A stretch of 64,000 nucleotides of DNA. Source: Lumbricus rubellus (lineage: Eukaryota > Annelida > Clitellata > Crassiclitellata > Lumbricidae). The stretch is from assembly GCA_945859605.1 (NCBI GenBank), contig OX243828.1:23291109-23355108 (forward strand), read 5' to 3'. Within the stretch, counting starts at the first letter, position 1; every line of letters begins with the position of its first letter. Shown here piece by piece: positions 21,564 to 32,564 of this stretch. The notes beneath the pieces are model-generated. The model did no database searches. It had not been told where the DNA came from and worked only from the letters and a program-made list of their open reading frames with translations. The position numbers and the translations under genes were made by a program.

Positions 21564-22792
21564 CTAGATGGGGTACCCGGCGTTGCCCGGGAAATTTAGG
21601 ATTCGACCCGCTCCGGCAACAACCCAAACACACCACACCTCCACCCCACCTCCACCTCAAACCCCACCACGTACACCCACCCCCTCCATCCGCCCTGGGT
21701 TCACCCCTCCACGCCACCTCCACCCCATCCTCACCACACCTCCACCCCAACCTCCACCGCCACCCCTCCACCCGCCCCGCTTCACACCTCCACCCCTCCA
21801 CACCACCTCCACCACCTACTCTCACCACACCCACCTCCACCCCTACTTCACCCCAAACCCCCACCCACCCTGTCCACTCCACCCTGTTAACCCGCCCCAT
21901 CTCACCCCTCCACCCTCCACCCCACCCTACCCTCACCCCTACTCTCCAGTCTCCACCCCACCACCCGAACCCCGAGCCCAAGCCAGTTTCCACCCACCCA
22001 CACCCTCCACCAACGCACCAACCCCCACCCCATCCACGCCCAAAAGCCCCACAACACTCCGACCTCCAATCATCCAATGGTACGCCATCGGTGAAATTTT
22101 GGTTTTCGGGAAAAATTTCCTCCCACCCCACCTCCACACCCACCCAAAACTCACCCACCCGACAACACCCCACCACACTCCGACCTCTCCAGCGGTACGC
22201 CACCCGTGAAATTTGGGTTTTCGGGGAAAATTTTTTCTCACCCCCCGCCCCCCTCCACACCTCCCACGACCCCCTCCCACCCCAACCCCACAACACGCCA
22301 CCACTAACTCCGACCTCCACCTGTAGGCATACGCGTAAATTGACTATAATTATAGTAGGACTTTACAGCATAGCGGATTGAAAGGTCATTTACATCAGCT
22401 GCGTTAATATAATGGCTATGCAAGCGTTTAAAAAGGTGTTTAATAAACTTAGGGTTTTCGCCCCCACCGTAGCCCCCGTGGTGGGGGAGATTCGCCAACA
22501 ACTCCACTGGGTGGTTCCGATGTCCCTCTGTCTAGGTGCAAAGTTTGAAATCAATACCTGCATTTTACCGAAAAAAATTTGGGGGGTTTCGCCCACCACC
22601 CTGGCCCCCATGGTGGTAAAAAATCGCCAACCCCTCCACTGGGTGTCCGACGCCGAGACGGATAGAGTAGTGAAGGTTTGGAGTGAAAAGGTCAAAAGCT
22701 GTTGAAATGCATTCCGGTCAAACACACACACAGACAGACAGACAGACAGACACACAGACAGACAGACAGAATCCTCTCTTTATTAATATAGA
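21564..22792 (-). mobile_element. Helitron-like non-autonomous element, 1229 bp
   Basis: Read on the minus strand it starts TCTATATTAATAAAGAGAGG after an A and ends CATCTAG before a T. This is the TC...CTRR structure with insertion between A and T that defines Helitrons. Near the 3' end the hairpin CCCGG-GCAACG-CCGGG sits about 12 bases from CTAG, as expected. The interior is a 600-bp strand-asymmetric tract (CCACC/CTCCACC on the plus strand), plus two half-repeats with GGGTTTTCG words and a (CTGT)n run by the 5' end. There is no Rep/helicase coding. The long proline/threonine/serine frames over the tract are artefacts. Confidence 0.78.
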
Positions 22793-22906
22793 TGTATGTA
22801 TGTATGTATGTATGTATGTATGTATGTATGTATGTATGTATGTATGTATGTATGTATGTATGTATGTATGTCTGTATGTATGTATGTATGTATGTATGTA
22901 TGTATG

Positions 22907-22937
<31 letters not shown>

Positions 22938-22985
22938 TATGTATGTATGAATGGTAAGTATGTATGTATGGTATGTATGTATGTA
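22793..22985. repeat. (GTAT)n microsatellite
   Basis: About 190 bp of GTAT repeats begin at the exact 5' boundary of the Helitron. The element either inserted at the repeat edge or seeded it. Confidence 0.97.
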
Positions 22986-22989
22986 TATA

Positions 22990-23201
22990 TGAGCACTTGT
23001 TATAACTCCCCTTCAAGATTCTACTCAGATACCCTTCCAACTACAGCACAGACACAGAATCGGAGTTTCACGCCAAAGTACACGAGCAATTGCGTGTGAA
23101 GGACTTGCTCAGGGTTCCTATGTGGCGGCTTGCAGTGTATTCGAACTCACAACGTTCTGGTTCAAAGGAATCCAACATACCTTTAGACCACTGTGCCCCA
23201 C
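22990..23201 (-). mobile_element. tRNA-derived SINE, diverged
   Basis: Minus-strand copy with recognisable head, body (tccttcacacgcaattgc) and a damaged B box (gagttcgaataca). Confidence 0.78.
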
Positions 23202-23440
23202 TACATGTCGAGTAATTGTAATTGTAATTACGACAATTTTTATAGCATCGTACTTTTATAGCATAGTACCTTGACCATTGTGTCTATATTTTGCATATGG
23301 GCTATAAACCGATGTATATCATGTGAGAATGACTAGTTCTAGTCATACCATGATCCAGCATGGATATGGATTGTTCAGTTACTGGATTCGGGTTGCTAAC
23401 CTTGCCATCCACTCAACATCTGTGTCTGTCTCATTCACTA

Positions 23441-23661
23441 TGTTTGCTTGTATATGCACTTGTTATAGCGCCCCTTCAAGTAATCTCTCCTCAGAAGCGC
23501 TCCCGAATGCAGAGCGGACACTGCATCGGAATTTCACGCCGAAGCGCTGAGCAATTGTGAGTGAAGGACTTGCCCAAGGTCCTTACGCGGCGAGGTGGAT
23601 TCAAACCTCGAACCTTCTGGCTAAAAGACAACGACGCCACCACTACACCACCGCGCCCCAC
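23441..23661 (-). mobile_element. tRNA-derived SINE, full length
   Basis: Minus-strand copy with A box TGGTGTAGTGG, B box GGTTTGAATCC, body and GGAGCGCTTCTGAGGAG tail. It ends in GTGCATATACAAGC and lies back to back with a LINE fragment. Confidence 0.87.
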
Positions 23662-23667
23662 TATGCT

Positions 23668-23940
23668 GCTTTACGTTGGGTGCCCATGGACGTCGTCTCC
23701 TATACTCTGGCGAAAAGGAGTCCTCTTAGTTCCTTTTGCTCGTACTGCAACCATGAAGACTTGAGTCTTCTCTGTGGTTGGCCCAGTAGTCTGAAATGGC
23801 CTTCCTTTAGAGTTACGACTACACCCTGGGACTCAACTAAAACCTTCCTTACTAAACTTAAAACTGCTCTTTCTGGGCGCGCTGGAGTCGGGAGCACCTC
23901 TTGAGTATTCTGTTCTTGAAGGGGCGCTATATAAATATAA
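23668..23940 (+). mobile_element. LINE fragment with 3' tail
   Basis: Translated across small indels it shows LLVPFARTATMKT and FSVVGPVV-NGLPLELRLHPG, the same ORF2 C-terminus as at 15276-15581. The tail gtcgggagcacctcttgagt and gaaggggcgctatataaat follow. It is inactivated by a stop and frameshifts. Confidence 0.72.
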
Positions 23941-24401
23941 GAAAGTCAAATACAATCAGCCCAACTAGAAGCAGTCCCAATCAAATGAGACAATATAGTG
24001 TGACTTTATAGTTTAGACCCATATGTAAAATTAAAGGAATGTATCAAAGTAGCATATCTCCAACTGGGTTATATTCAGAAACCTCAGACATATTTCAAGC
24101 TCACAGCACAGCCTTTGGCCCCCAATCACAAGCTCCCCAATTATAGAAGAACCCCTTCTTCAGCGAATGATGATACGAGCTATATATAGTAGACCACATG
24201 TTATCTCCCCCACATGTGCACAACCAGGTCAGATATTTCCACCCGACTCTCAGACTTGTTGTATATACCCCATCTATAGTAGGCCTACAGCCAGCAACAG
24301 CTTTTGGCAATAAGCTTGCAGTAGTGAAGTCGAATACAAAAAAGACCGACAGCATATGTTCACGCGTGGAGGCATGTCTATAATATTAATAGATACTGAC
24401 T
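23941..24401. other. Intronic unique sequence
   Basis: No gene or repeat recognised. Confidence 0.5.
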
Positions 24402-24774
24402 GGCAAGGCAGCTGATTCCAGCGTTGCCACTCCTTGGGTCTTTTCCACAAGATCTTGGGTTTTTCAATCCGAACTTGTGAAATGTGGTTTTTCTGGAAGA
24501 ACTTGATTTTTGTCTTCATTTTATTTGAAAAAACTTTGTTTTTATCCGAACTTGGAAAAATGGGGGTTTTTTCGGGAAGAACTTGGGTTTTTTGGTTAAA
24601 ATGGTAGACATTTCGGAAAGATTTGGTCCGGATGAACAAAAAAGATCATCAGAATTTTCGGCGCATGGGAAACTTTTGACATTTTCGGACGATTTGGGCA
24701 ACTTGGGTTTTCTTGGGTTTTTTCGACACTCCAACTCGGGTTTTTATTTCTTAGAGTGGCAAGGCAGCTGATTC
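24402..24774. mobile_element. Probable small DNA transposon between 17-bp direct repeats
   Basis: GGCAAGGCAGCTGATTC occurs exactly at 24402-24418 and 24758-24774. Just inside, the left starts with cagcgttgccactc and the right ends in gagtggca, an inverted pair. The interior is repetitive (aacttgggttttt words). The 8-bp GCTGATTC within the repeat would fit a hAT target duplication, but a 17-bp identity is longer than expected. Confidence 0.5.
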
Positions 24775-25037
24775 AGCCTGGATAGGACAGCTGCATGTAT
24801 TGGAGCCTGGCACAATCCACTCAAAGACAATGTATCTACAAAAAATCTACTTTATCTGTGTGCTTCTATCTTTCCTTAACTTCTGCGCAGAAAAACAGTC
24901 TCTGCAACCACAGACAACAATAATATAATAATAATATAATCTATCATCCATGAAAATAATGAAAAATGCAGGAACTGAAAAAGTGTAGACATTTCTATTT
25001 CTTGTTTACATCTTCAAAACTCTTCTATTCCAGCGGT
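24775..25037. other. Intronic unique sequence
   Basis: No feature seen. Confidence 0.5.
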
Positions 25038-25235
25038 CTAAGTAAGTAAGTAAGTAAGTGAGTAAGTAAGTAAGTGAGTAAGTGAGTAAGTAAGTAAGTG
25101 AGTGAGTACGCAAGTGAGTACGTAAGTGAGTACGCAAGTAAGTACGTAAGTGAGTACGCAAGTAAGTACGCAAGTAAGTACGTAAGTGAGTGAGCAAGTG
25201 CGTGAGTGAGTGAGTGAGTGAGTAAGTAAGTATTT
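25038..25235. repeat. (AAGT/GAGT)n microsatellite at a reversed retroelement tail
   Basis: About 200 bp of AAGT, GAGT and ACGT tetranucleotides, directly followed by tattttctttattactcc. On the minus strand that is an AATAAAG-type tail leading into the repeat. Confidence 0.93.
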
Positions 25236-25377
25236 TCTTTATTACTCCACTTGCAGAACACACAATGGGACATAGAACAACATTGTAATACACTGAAGTA
25301 AAACACAAGCGCATATAATTAGTAAACTGTGACAATAAATAAGTAAACAAACGCTGATGGATAAAGTTCTTGGAAAA

Positions 25378-25675
25378 GTTATTGAGACCAAACGGGGCAC
25401 TTGGGGTTTAAGTTGAGACCATATGGGGCACTTGGGGTTCCAGCTGAGACCACATGGGGTACTTGGGGTTCCAGTTGAGACCACATGGGGCATTTGGGGT
25501 TCCAGTTGAGACCACATGGGGCACTTGGGGTTCCAGTTGAGACCACATGGGGCACTTGGGGTTCCAGTTGAGACCACATGGGGCACTTGGGGTTCCAGTT
25601 GAGACCACATGGGGCACTTGGGGTTCCAGTTGAGACCACATGGGGCACTTGGGGTTACCGTGAGACCACACGAGG
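25378..25675. repeat. Minisatellite, 31-bp unit
   Basis: Nine to ten copies of ttgagaccacatggggcact plus tggggttccag, very uniform in the middle. The period is not a multiple of three, so all frames cycle and stay open, giving false proline/serine-rich proteins. Confidence 0.95.
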
Positions 25676-25766
25676 GCACATGGATGTTACAACTTCCAAT
25701 CTATACTTCATGGATGTTACAACTTCCAATCTATACTTCATGGATGTTACAACTTCCAATCTATAG
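25676..25766. repeat. Second minisatellite, 30-bp unit, three copies
   Basis: Three identical copies of catggatgttacaacttcca plus atctatactt adjoin the 31-bp array directly. An (AT)n run follows at 25770-25815. Confidence 0.93.
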
Positions 25767-26159
25767 TGATATACATGTATATATATACACATATATATAT
25801 ATATATATATATAAGATATTCAACATTTCTATTGCACATACATAATATATAATATATCGTTTCTATCCATCAGTATCTCTCATGAACACTTTTTAATGCC
25901 AGACAACAACATGGCCATGGAAACATCATTTACTCCAGAGCTCTGACGTATTGCTGCAGTTGATGGTAAATATCAGTTTTAACTACAGTGCATGACAAAA
26001 AAAACGGCCAATCTCATGCAGGCCATCATACTATGTAGATTAGAGGCAAAAGAAAAGAGAAGTAGTTAGCAACAAACAGAGATCAGAAGATCAGACCAGA
26101 AAGAAGAATAAACCGGGAAGAAAGCGATGGCCACAACTGCAATATATCTGTTGAGTGCA
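25767..26159. other. (AT)n and unique sequence
   Basis: An (AT)n run is followed by unique sequence. No gene seen. Confidence 0.5.
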
Positions 26160-26533
26160 GCACTCCTGTGCACACACGCACCTACACATACGCACACACC
26201 CCCATGCATGCACCCAAGCACACACGTGCCTACACATATGCACACCTACATTTACGCACGCACACACCTACACATACACACATAGACACACAAATGGTAG
26301 CACACTCATACCCATGCACATGCACACACACTTACACACACACACACACACATGTGCACGTATATACACACACAAATGCTAGCACACACGTACCCACGCA
26401 CATGCACACACACACACCTACACACACACACATCTACAAACACATATGCACAAACAAACACCCATACACACACACACACCTACACACACATATGCACAAA
26501 CACACACCCATACACACACACACCTACACACAC

Positions 26534-26568
<35 letters not shown>

Positions 26569-26590
26569 AGCCAATGCACCCATAAACACA
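26160..26590. repeat. (CA)n-rich degenerate microsatellite
   Basis: ACACAC-rich sequence with CATACACACA and CCTACACACA variants over about 430 bp. The histidine/threonine open frames are artefacts. Confidence 0.93.
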
Positions 26591-27045
26591 CATTAGGCCG
26601 TGTTCATTGGTGGTCCATCCCTGTGGATGTCCCATCTTATCCGTCCCTCTGGGGCTTTTACTACTCACCCTGCCCCCCCCCCCCACATCCCCACCCCCCA
26701 ACACCATCATCCTCGTTTTTCTAAATATAACTGATTTATGCACACAGGGCAGTCCTTGGAGAGAGCATGCAATGCACTTCTTCTTCACATGATCAAAATG
26801 CCTTACAATGCCGTCACTCTTTGGATCATCTTTGATCTTATGTGGAATGGTGTGCTCAGACCTTTCAATGTGGTCGTGAAAACACTACTGTTCTCTCTCT
26901 TTACACTTTATTTCCTTCTCCTGTGCACTGTTTAAGCTAGACAGAAATCTGTGGTCGACTCATTTGTTTGCTAATAAACGAATGCATACATACATACTGT
27001 ATACTATACATATTCCAGCATTAAAACTGCAGGTCCTCTTCAGCC
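26591..27045. other. Intronic sequence
   Basis: A CTTTGATC word lies at 26830-26837. No coding region is supported. Confidence 0.45.
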
Positions 27046-27215
27046 GGGGCTGGTTTCGGAGTGCTTCTGAGTAGTAAACTTGAAGGGGGGCTATATGAAT
27101 CTCCATAAAGAATGAATAAATGAATGATTGATTGTATGAATGATTGAATGAATGATTGAATAAATGATTGAATGAATAAATGAATGATTGAATGATTGAT
27201 TGAATGAATTAATGA
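27046..27215 (+). mobile_element. LINE/SINE 3' tail with (AATG)n extension
   Basis: The tail ggtttcggagtgcttctgag and cttgaaggggggctatatga leads into AATAAATGAATGATTG repeats. Confidence 0.65.
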
Positions 27216-27339
27216 CAGAAAAGAGCAAATAGGACAATGTTCCCTGAATGTTCCCTGAAAACAATAATGATAAAAATCCTTATGCTAGCAAGTCCACATG
27301 GAAGCCATAGTTTATTATTATGTGCCTGCTTTCTACCAT

Positions 27340-27470
27340 GCAATGGCTTAATTAAGACCTATCTTTTTAGCCGTGGCTGGGCTGGGAGCGCCTCTGAGTA
27401 GACTTCTTAAATGGGCACTATATAAGTTTTCTGAATGAATGAGTGAATGAATGAATGAATGTGACCAATG
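27340..27470 (+). mobile_element. LINE 3' end fragment
   Basis: A short ORF2 end (ttaattaagacctatctttt, reading LIKTYLF) is followed by gggagcgcctctgagtaga and a GAATGAATG tail. There is no tRNA-like head. Confidence 0.65.
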
Positions 27471-28061
27471 TGATTCTGTGACCCAAATCAAAATGCTAAT
27501 AGCCATTTTTTCTTGGTAGGGTGCAAATGACACCGTTGGGGGGTGGAGCAGCAGGACTCTTCCTTTCATCAACCGTCAGTTTGGGAACTAGGCATCTTCT
27601 TCATTTCACCTGTCCATCAGACACCACATGGAGACAATAATTATCAAGGTGGGTCAGAAGACACCAGGGTCTACCCCCCCCCCCCAAAGATACCCCTCCC
27701 CAAGACAAATGTCTTCATCAATGAGGAAGACATGAAGATGAAACATCCCATGCACACAACGCAAATCCCAGAGCCCCAAAGTTGCTGATAAGATTATCAA
27801 TCCCCCTCTTCCCGATGATCCCATCAGAGTACTTATCCTGAGGCACCCTGCCTACAGGAGTGCCCCCACACATGTCAAATCAAACCCTTTGGTAAATTAA
27901 CCCTATCCCATCCCAACCCTGAAAACGACCACATCAAGCTTTTAAAGATCCTTGGGATGAGTAGGTTAAAGCAGAGGCCTGTGATTGGTTCAGCTGAGTG
28001 AACGCCCACTGTCATTGGCTACGCACGGCGGAAGAGCACTGCCATTGGCCAGTTCAAACGG
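27471..28061. other. Intronic sequence
   Basis: No recognised gene. A poly-C run lies at 27676-27690. Confidence 0.45.
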
Positions 28062-28205
28062 CGGCGTGGGAGGAGGAGGAGCACGAGGAAGAGGAGGAGG
28101 AGAAGGAGGAGGAGGACGAGAAGGAGGAAGAAGAGGAGGAGGAAGAGGAGGAAGAAGAGGAGGAGGAAGAAGAGGAGGAGGAAGAAGAAGAGGAGGAGGA
28201 CAGAC
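28062..28205. repeat. (GGA)n polypurine tract
   Basis: About 140 bases with almost only purines on the plus strand (GGAGGA, GAAGAG). The glutamate-rich and glycine/arginine-rich open frames are artefacts. Confidence 0.95.
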
Positions 28206-28657
28206 TCAACTACTCGAGAAACAATTACAGCTCCTTACAGGCTGGGTAACAGGGTTTCAAGCGGAGTTCCTATATTGACTGATGGGATGGGACTAAGCAC
28301 CAGTAGGCAATCACTTCCCCCGCCCCCCTCCGGGAAGATGCATCCCTAGGGGAAACCTAACCCCCACGGCTGGAGCGAATTAACCATACGGTCGTTGAGG
28401 ATAATTTCCAGAACCAACACAACTCGAGTTTCGATTTCACTGGCATCGATTTATAATATGAAGTCTATTCATCAATCAGTTGAATTGCTTAGTAATTGAA
28501 AGGAACTCGGTGCAGCAGCTTAATGTTGCTGACTTTAGAATTAACAAACGTTTTGTAACATCGGTTGACACAAGATAAGCACTGTCTGAACAGTGAACAA
28601 TTCCTTTTCTCTGCAGTTCAACAAGAGGCTGTAATTATGATGTGGTTGATATAATAT
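28206..28657. other. Intronic sequence
   Basis: No feature recognised. Confidence 0.5.
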
Positions 28658-28727
28658 TATTTATGTGCACTTTTTATAGCGCCCCTTCAAGAAGCGTTCC
28701 CGACTACAGCATGGACACTGAATCGAA
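28658..28727 (-). mobile_element. SINE 3' end fragment
   Basis: Only the tail part (tatagcgccccttcaag, agcgttcccgactacagca) of a minus-strand copy is present. Confidence 0.7.
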
Positions 28728-29012
28728 AAATTTTAGAATGATTAAACCATCAGGCATTAGAGATATAAGAAAAAACAGCTTGACTTACATTTTATTGAAT
28801 CTAACAGAAAATTGCTTGTAAACTGAAATTTCGGCATATGAAGTTGAAAGATTTATTTCTTTTTATCCGTTCAACCTTATCTCATGAAATTTTGAATCAT
28901 ATTCTTGGTCCAATTCTCTAAATATATGGAAAATTTTTAGAGTGATATGTTATCAGGCATTAGAGATATTTGAAAAACAATTTGGCTTACTTTTTTGAAT
29001 AACGGTGTATAT
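28728..29012 (-). mobile_element. Probable mariner-like remnant with internal direct repeat
   Basis: Two related 75-bp segments (28728-28800 and 28930-29005) share catcaggcattagagatat. The right edge, read on the minus strand, is TACACCGTTATTCAAAAAAG, which resembles a Tc1/mariner terminus next to TA. The other terminus was not found. Confidence 0.4.
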
Positions 29013-29024
29013 ATAGAAAGAGAA

Positions 29025-29160
29025 ACACACAGACAGATAGAAAGACAAGAGAGACAGAAAGACAGCAGAGAAAAAGAGAGAAAGCGAAGGGCGTACTGAC
29101 AAACAGACAGAGATGCAGACAGAGAGGTAGACACAGACAGACAGACAGACATACACCCCA
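29025..29160. repeat. (CAGA)n-type degenerate repeat
   Basis: AGACAGACAGA and AGAGAGAC units. Confidence 0.93.
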
Positions 29161-29829
29161 CACGCACCAGAGTGACGACAGAGGGAGGTCAGAAAAATAA
29201 CATTATCTGGTATCATCAACATTACACAGAGACCCCACCCCACCCCACCCTACCCAACCCCAACCCCAACACTCCTACCCCAATACGATCGTTTTTGCCA
29301 TCGTTTTTGCCGGTGTAGCTGTTGACCAACTGCCAAATATAATTTTGAATAAACAGCCGGAAAGCCAAGAAGCGAGCCAACTACAACACCAAGTTCTTCT
29401 TTCAGCTGATCATCATCTTGTTCACGGGTAGTGTGCTTGCTACTCATGAGAGTGCTGCGGGTCAGTTCTATGCTGCACGCCAAGAATAGCTGTTACACAA
29501 TACAACTACATGCAACTCAAAACGTGGCCGCCAGCCGCTGGAATTGGACCGATTATAATATTATACGTCGTTTATATAATATGCATTATCTCCTTCGCAC
29601 AAAAGACAATCATCTGCCAATTCATTGAACAGGCAAGAGAAAGTTGGCTTCAGAATGGAGTCACTGATGACATCATCATGCATCCGATCACGTGGTCTGT
29701 GATGACTTCTAAGGCATGTCTTCGAAATAGTTTTTTAATAAAATATGCAGTGCCATTGCGACCGAGATCAAATGGGCCATATTAGGCTAAGTGTCTTAAT
29801 ACATGCAAACAAGCATGAATAAGTATTTG
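29161..29829. other. Intronic sequence
   Basis: A C-rich CCCCACCCC run lies at 29230-29280, followed by unique sequence. No gene is supported. Confidence 0.45.
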
Positions 29830-30052
29830 TTTTGTTTGTATGTGCACTTGTTATAGCGCCTCTTCAAGCTCTCCCTACTAGAGGCGCTCCCGAATGCAGA
29901 GCGGACACTGCATCGGAGTTTCACGCCGAAGTGCTGAGCAATTGTAAGTGAAGGACTTTCCCCAAGGTCCTTAGTTACGCAGCGAGGTGGATTCGAACCT
30001 CGAACCTTCCGGCTCCAAGGCAACGACGCCACCACTACACCCCACGCCCCAC
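29830..30052 (-). mobile_element. tRNA-derived SINE, full length
   Basis: Minus-strand copy with B box GGTTCGAATCC and the standard body and tail, ending in GTGCACATACAAAC. One small insertion (ttagttacgc) lies in the body. Confidence 0.87.
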
Positions 30053-30584
30053 AAGTACACACACGCATATAAAAGGTCAGTCTAAGTTCAGACCCCACTC
30101 ACAAAGTGCAAATGTGAAGCCCGAAGCTTCGGACAAGTTGGGGAGCAGAAAACGCCTGGGAGCCAGCGCAGTGTCGGTGCAAGGCACAGCAACAGTCAGA
30201 ATTGGCGATGCATTGAGTGCATGTTTAACTGTTTGAGTAATATTCGACTGAGGTCTCTTTAACTCTTTAGGTCTCCTGTTTGGCCTAACTCACCTCACCA
30301 ACTAATGTATAGTATGTGGTATGAGAATTGTAGAATAACAGGGGCACTGGAGTGGGGGGTCAGACTATAATCCACGTGTAGTTGGGGTATGAAAAGTAGA
30401 CTTTACTTTGTGACTCTAAGAAAGGCTGGGGGCGGTTGAACTTCCCACCAACCCCCAACCCCTCACCGGCAATTCTCAACCTGATTGTATGTCATTTATG
30501 TTGGATAGAAAATCTGTCGTCAAAGCGCAGCATGTAGCAACTGATTGATATTTAAGTATGATGGAAGTAGAGGCTATTCATAAT
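30053..30584. other. Intronic sequence
   Basis: No feature recognised. Confidence 0.5.
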
Positions 30585-30713
30585 TAAAGACAGGCCCCAT
30601 GCATAAGCTGCCCACATTTGCTGGGCCGCAATGGAAATTATTCTACTGAATTACAATAATTTTCATTGTGGCCCAACAAATGCGGGCGGGCAGCTTACGG
30701 GGGCCTGTCTTTA
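30585..30713. mobile_element. Hairpin (foldback) element of 129 bp
   Basis: The left arm TAAAGACAGGCCCC...AAGCTGCCC and right arm are inverted copies with few mismatches over about 55 bp each, around a loop of roughly 15 bp. The arms share CATTTG-TGGGCC-CAAT words. Likely a compact MITE. Transcribed, it would fold into a long hairpin resembling a small-RNA precursor. Confidence 0.75.
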
Positions 30714-31189
30714 CTTGACTATAGCCATGAACTCTACTAGTCTACTTCACCTGACCTTGTCCTGCATGACCTGACCCAATTGGGCCTTATCGACCTTATG
30801 TCATAGATCAACAACTCCATCTATTGGTGTTTAACAACTCAGTCGATTTTTCACGACGGTGACGATGAACAAGGAATTTGGCGCCTTCCGCAACGAAGCA
30901 GACGACCTCGCTAAGCAGCAACTGGGCTTCGCATATAACACATGAACGGCGGGAACAAGAGAACGCAGAGAACACCCAGAGTGGCATCAGAAGATGCTTT
31001 CCATCCTCTTCCTCCTCCTCCTCCGCAGCCGCCGCATCCTGCCGACGACCACCTGTTGCTAGAAATGAACCCGCGTGCGAGATCGATAGTCATGCTAGAC
31101 GTCTTCAAAGCACACAAGTCACTCTCGCCGACTCTCACATGCATGCACTCTCGAAATCGCAACATGGAGATTGCGACACGTCGCCGTAG
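30714..31189. other. Intronic GC-richer patch
   Basis: A low-repeat segment with a (TCC)n run near 31007-31023. Open frames show no family similarity. Confidence 0.4.
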
Positions 31190-31190
31190 A

Positions 31191-31240
<50 letters not shown>

Positions 31241-31445
31241 CATAGAGTATATAATATATATATAGTATAAATATATAATATACAAATATATATAAATATA
31301 TATATATTATATAGTGTATATATAATATATATATATAGTATATATAATATAAAAAATATATAAATATAAACATATAGTATATATAATATATATAATATAT
31401 AAATATAGTATAGCATAGTATACATATATATATATATATATTTGT
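31190..31445. repeat. (AT)n microsatellite, degenerate
   Basis: A pure TA run is followed by ATATAATATAGTATA variants. Confidence 0.95.
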
Positions 31446-31969
31446 TTAGGAGGGACTCGAAAGGTGAAGACGGGATTTGGTTTGGATCGGCTCGTCTATT
31501 CCCGTGAACGACACCCTTTCAGGTGATTGGATTGGGGATGGGGGATAGGGGATGGGCTGGGTGGGGTGCGATGGGTAAACGAACGAGGAGTCACGTTGAG
31601 CAAGTAGATCGGTGTCATCGTCCACTCTGGCGACACCGACTTCCGTTACACCACCGAGAAATGGAACCAGCGGATGATGATGATGGAAAGCAGGGAGGCA
31701 GTTGAAGACGGGGGTGGGGAGAAGAAGAGTCGAGAGCGGAAGGGCAGAGATGGAGGAGGGATTCAGATAGAAAGGCTAGAGATGTAAAGAGAAAGAGAGA
31801 AAGGTGGTAGTGGTGATCATGATTGCGACTGTGATGTTGATGATGATGACGACGACGACGACGATGATGATGATGATAACTATAATGATGACGATGGTGA
31901 TCATGATTATTATTATTATTATTATAAGGACGGTTATGGTAAAGATTACAAATAATAAAATAATAATAA
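31446..31969. other. Intronic sequence with (GAT)n and (TTA)n runs
   Basis: GATGATGACGACGA repeats lie at about 31835-31880, and a TTATTA run at 31909-31925. No gene is supported. Confidence 0.5.
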
Positions 31970-32564
31970 TCTATATAAATAAAAATGAAACTTTCCAATA
32001 GTTCGTTATGAGTGTTCTCGAAAACTAACGGAAAGATTGTTTAGAAAATTTTACAAAACCTTCCATTCCAATAGAACCGTGTTGTATTATGCTTTTTTCC
32101 GAAAAACGCAATCTTTCCCACAAAAAGTGAACTTTGAATTCCGTTCGACCGCCATTTGCAAATTCAACAACACCGCGCGGGGTTGCCAGATTTTCGAAAC
32201 GTGTTGTCCCGAAATCACGCTGTAAAGTCGCCCAAAAGTCGCGAGATGATCAGGTTTGCCACAAGTCGCCCAAAGGTCGCGATAGCGCATATGTCGCTGT
32301 CGGGGAGGAACGGTGTGAGGGAGGAAAGAAGGAGGGTGCGGGACGAAGAGGGAGGGGAGGAACCGGAGGGGAGGGATGGAGAAAGGAGGGATGCAGTGAG
32401 GGAGGGGGAGGGGGAGGGGAGGGAGAGGGGAGGGGAGGGGAAGGGAGGGGAGGGGGAGGGGGAAAGGGAGGGGAGGGGGAGGGGGAGGGAATGGGAAGGG
32501 GAAGGGGAGTGGAGGGGGAGGATGGTCTTTTCTGCGACAGCAACGCGTGGCCGGGTACAGCTAG
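31970..32564 (+). mobile_element. Helitron-like non-autonomous element, 595 bp
   Basis: It begins TCTATATAAATAAAAATGAA after an A and ends GGCCGGGTACAGCTAG before a T, matching Helitron termini and A|T insertion. Its first 20 bases resemble the 5' end of the element at 21564-22792. Its G-rich tract (GGGGAGGG, 32390-32520) and last 25 bases match the partial element at 9793-9955. A clean 3' hairpin is less evident than in the 1229-bp element. The lysine/arginine/glycine-rich frames inside are artefacts. Confidence 0.72.

Noticed and set aside
21422..22381. 319-codon proline/threonine-rich open frame and its antisense partner
   Set aside because: It lies over the C-rich tract inside a Helitron-like element. 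Several frames on both strands are open at once, which follows from composition.
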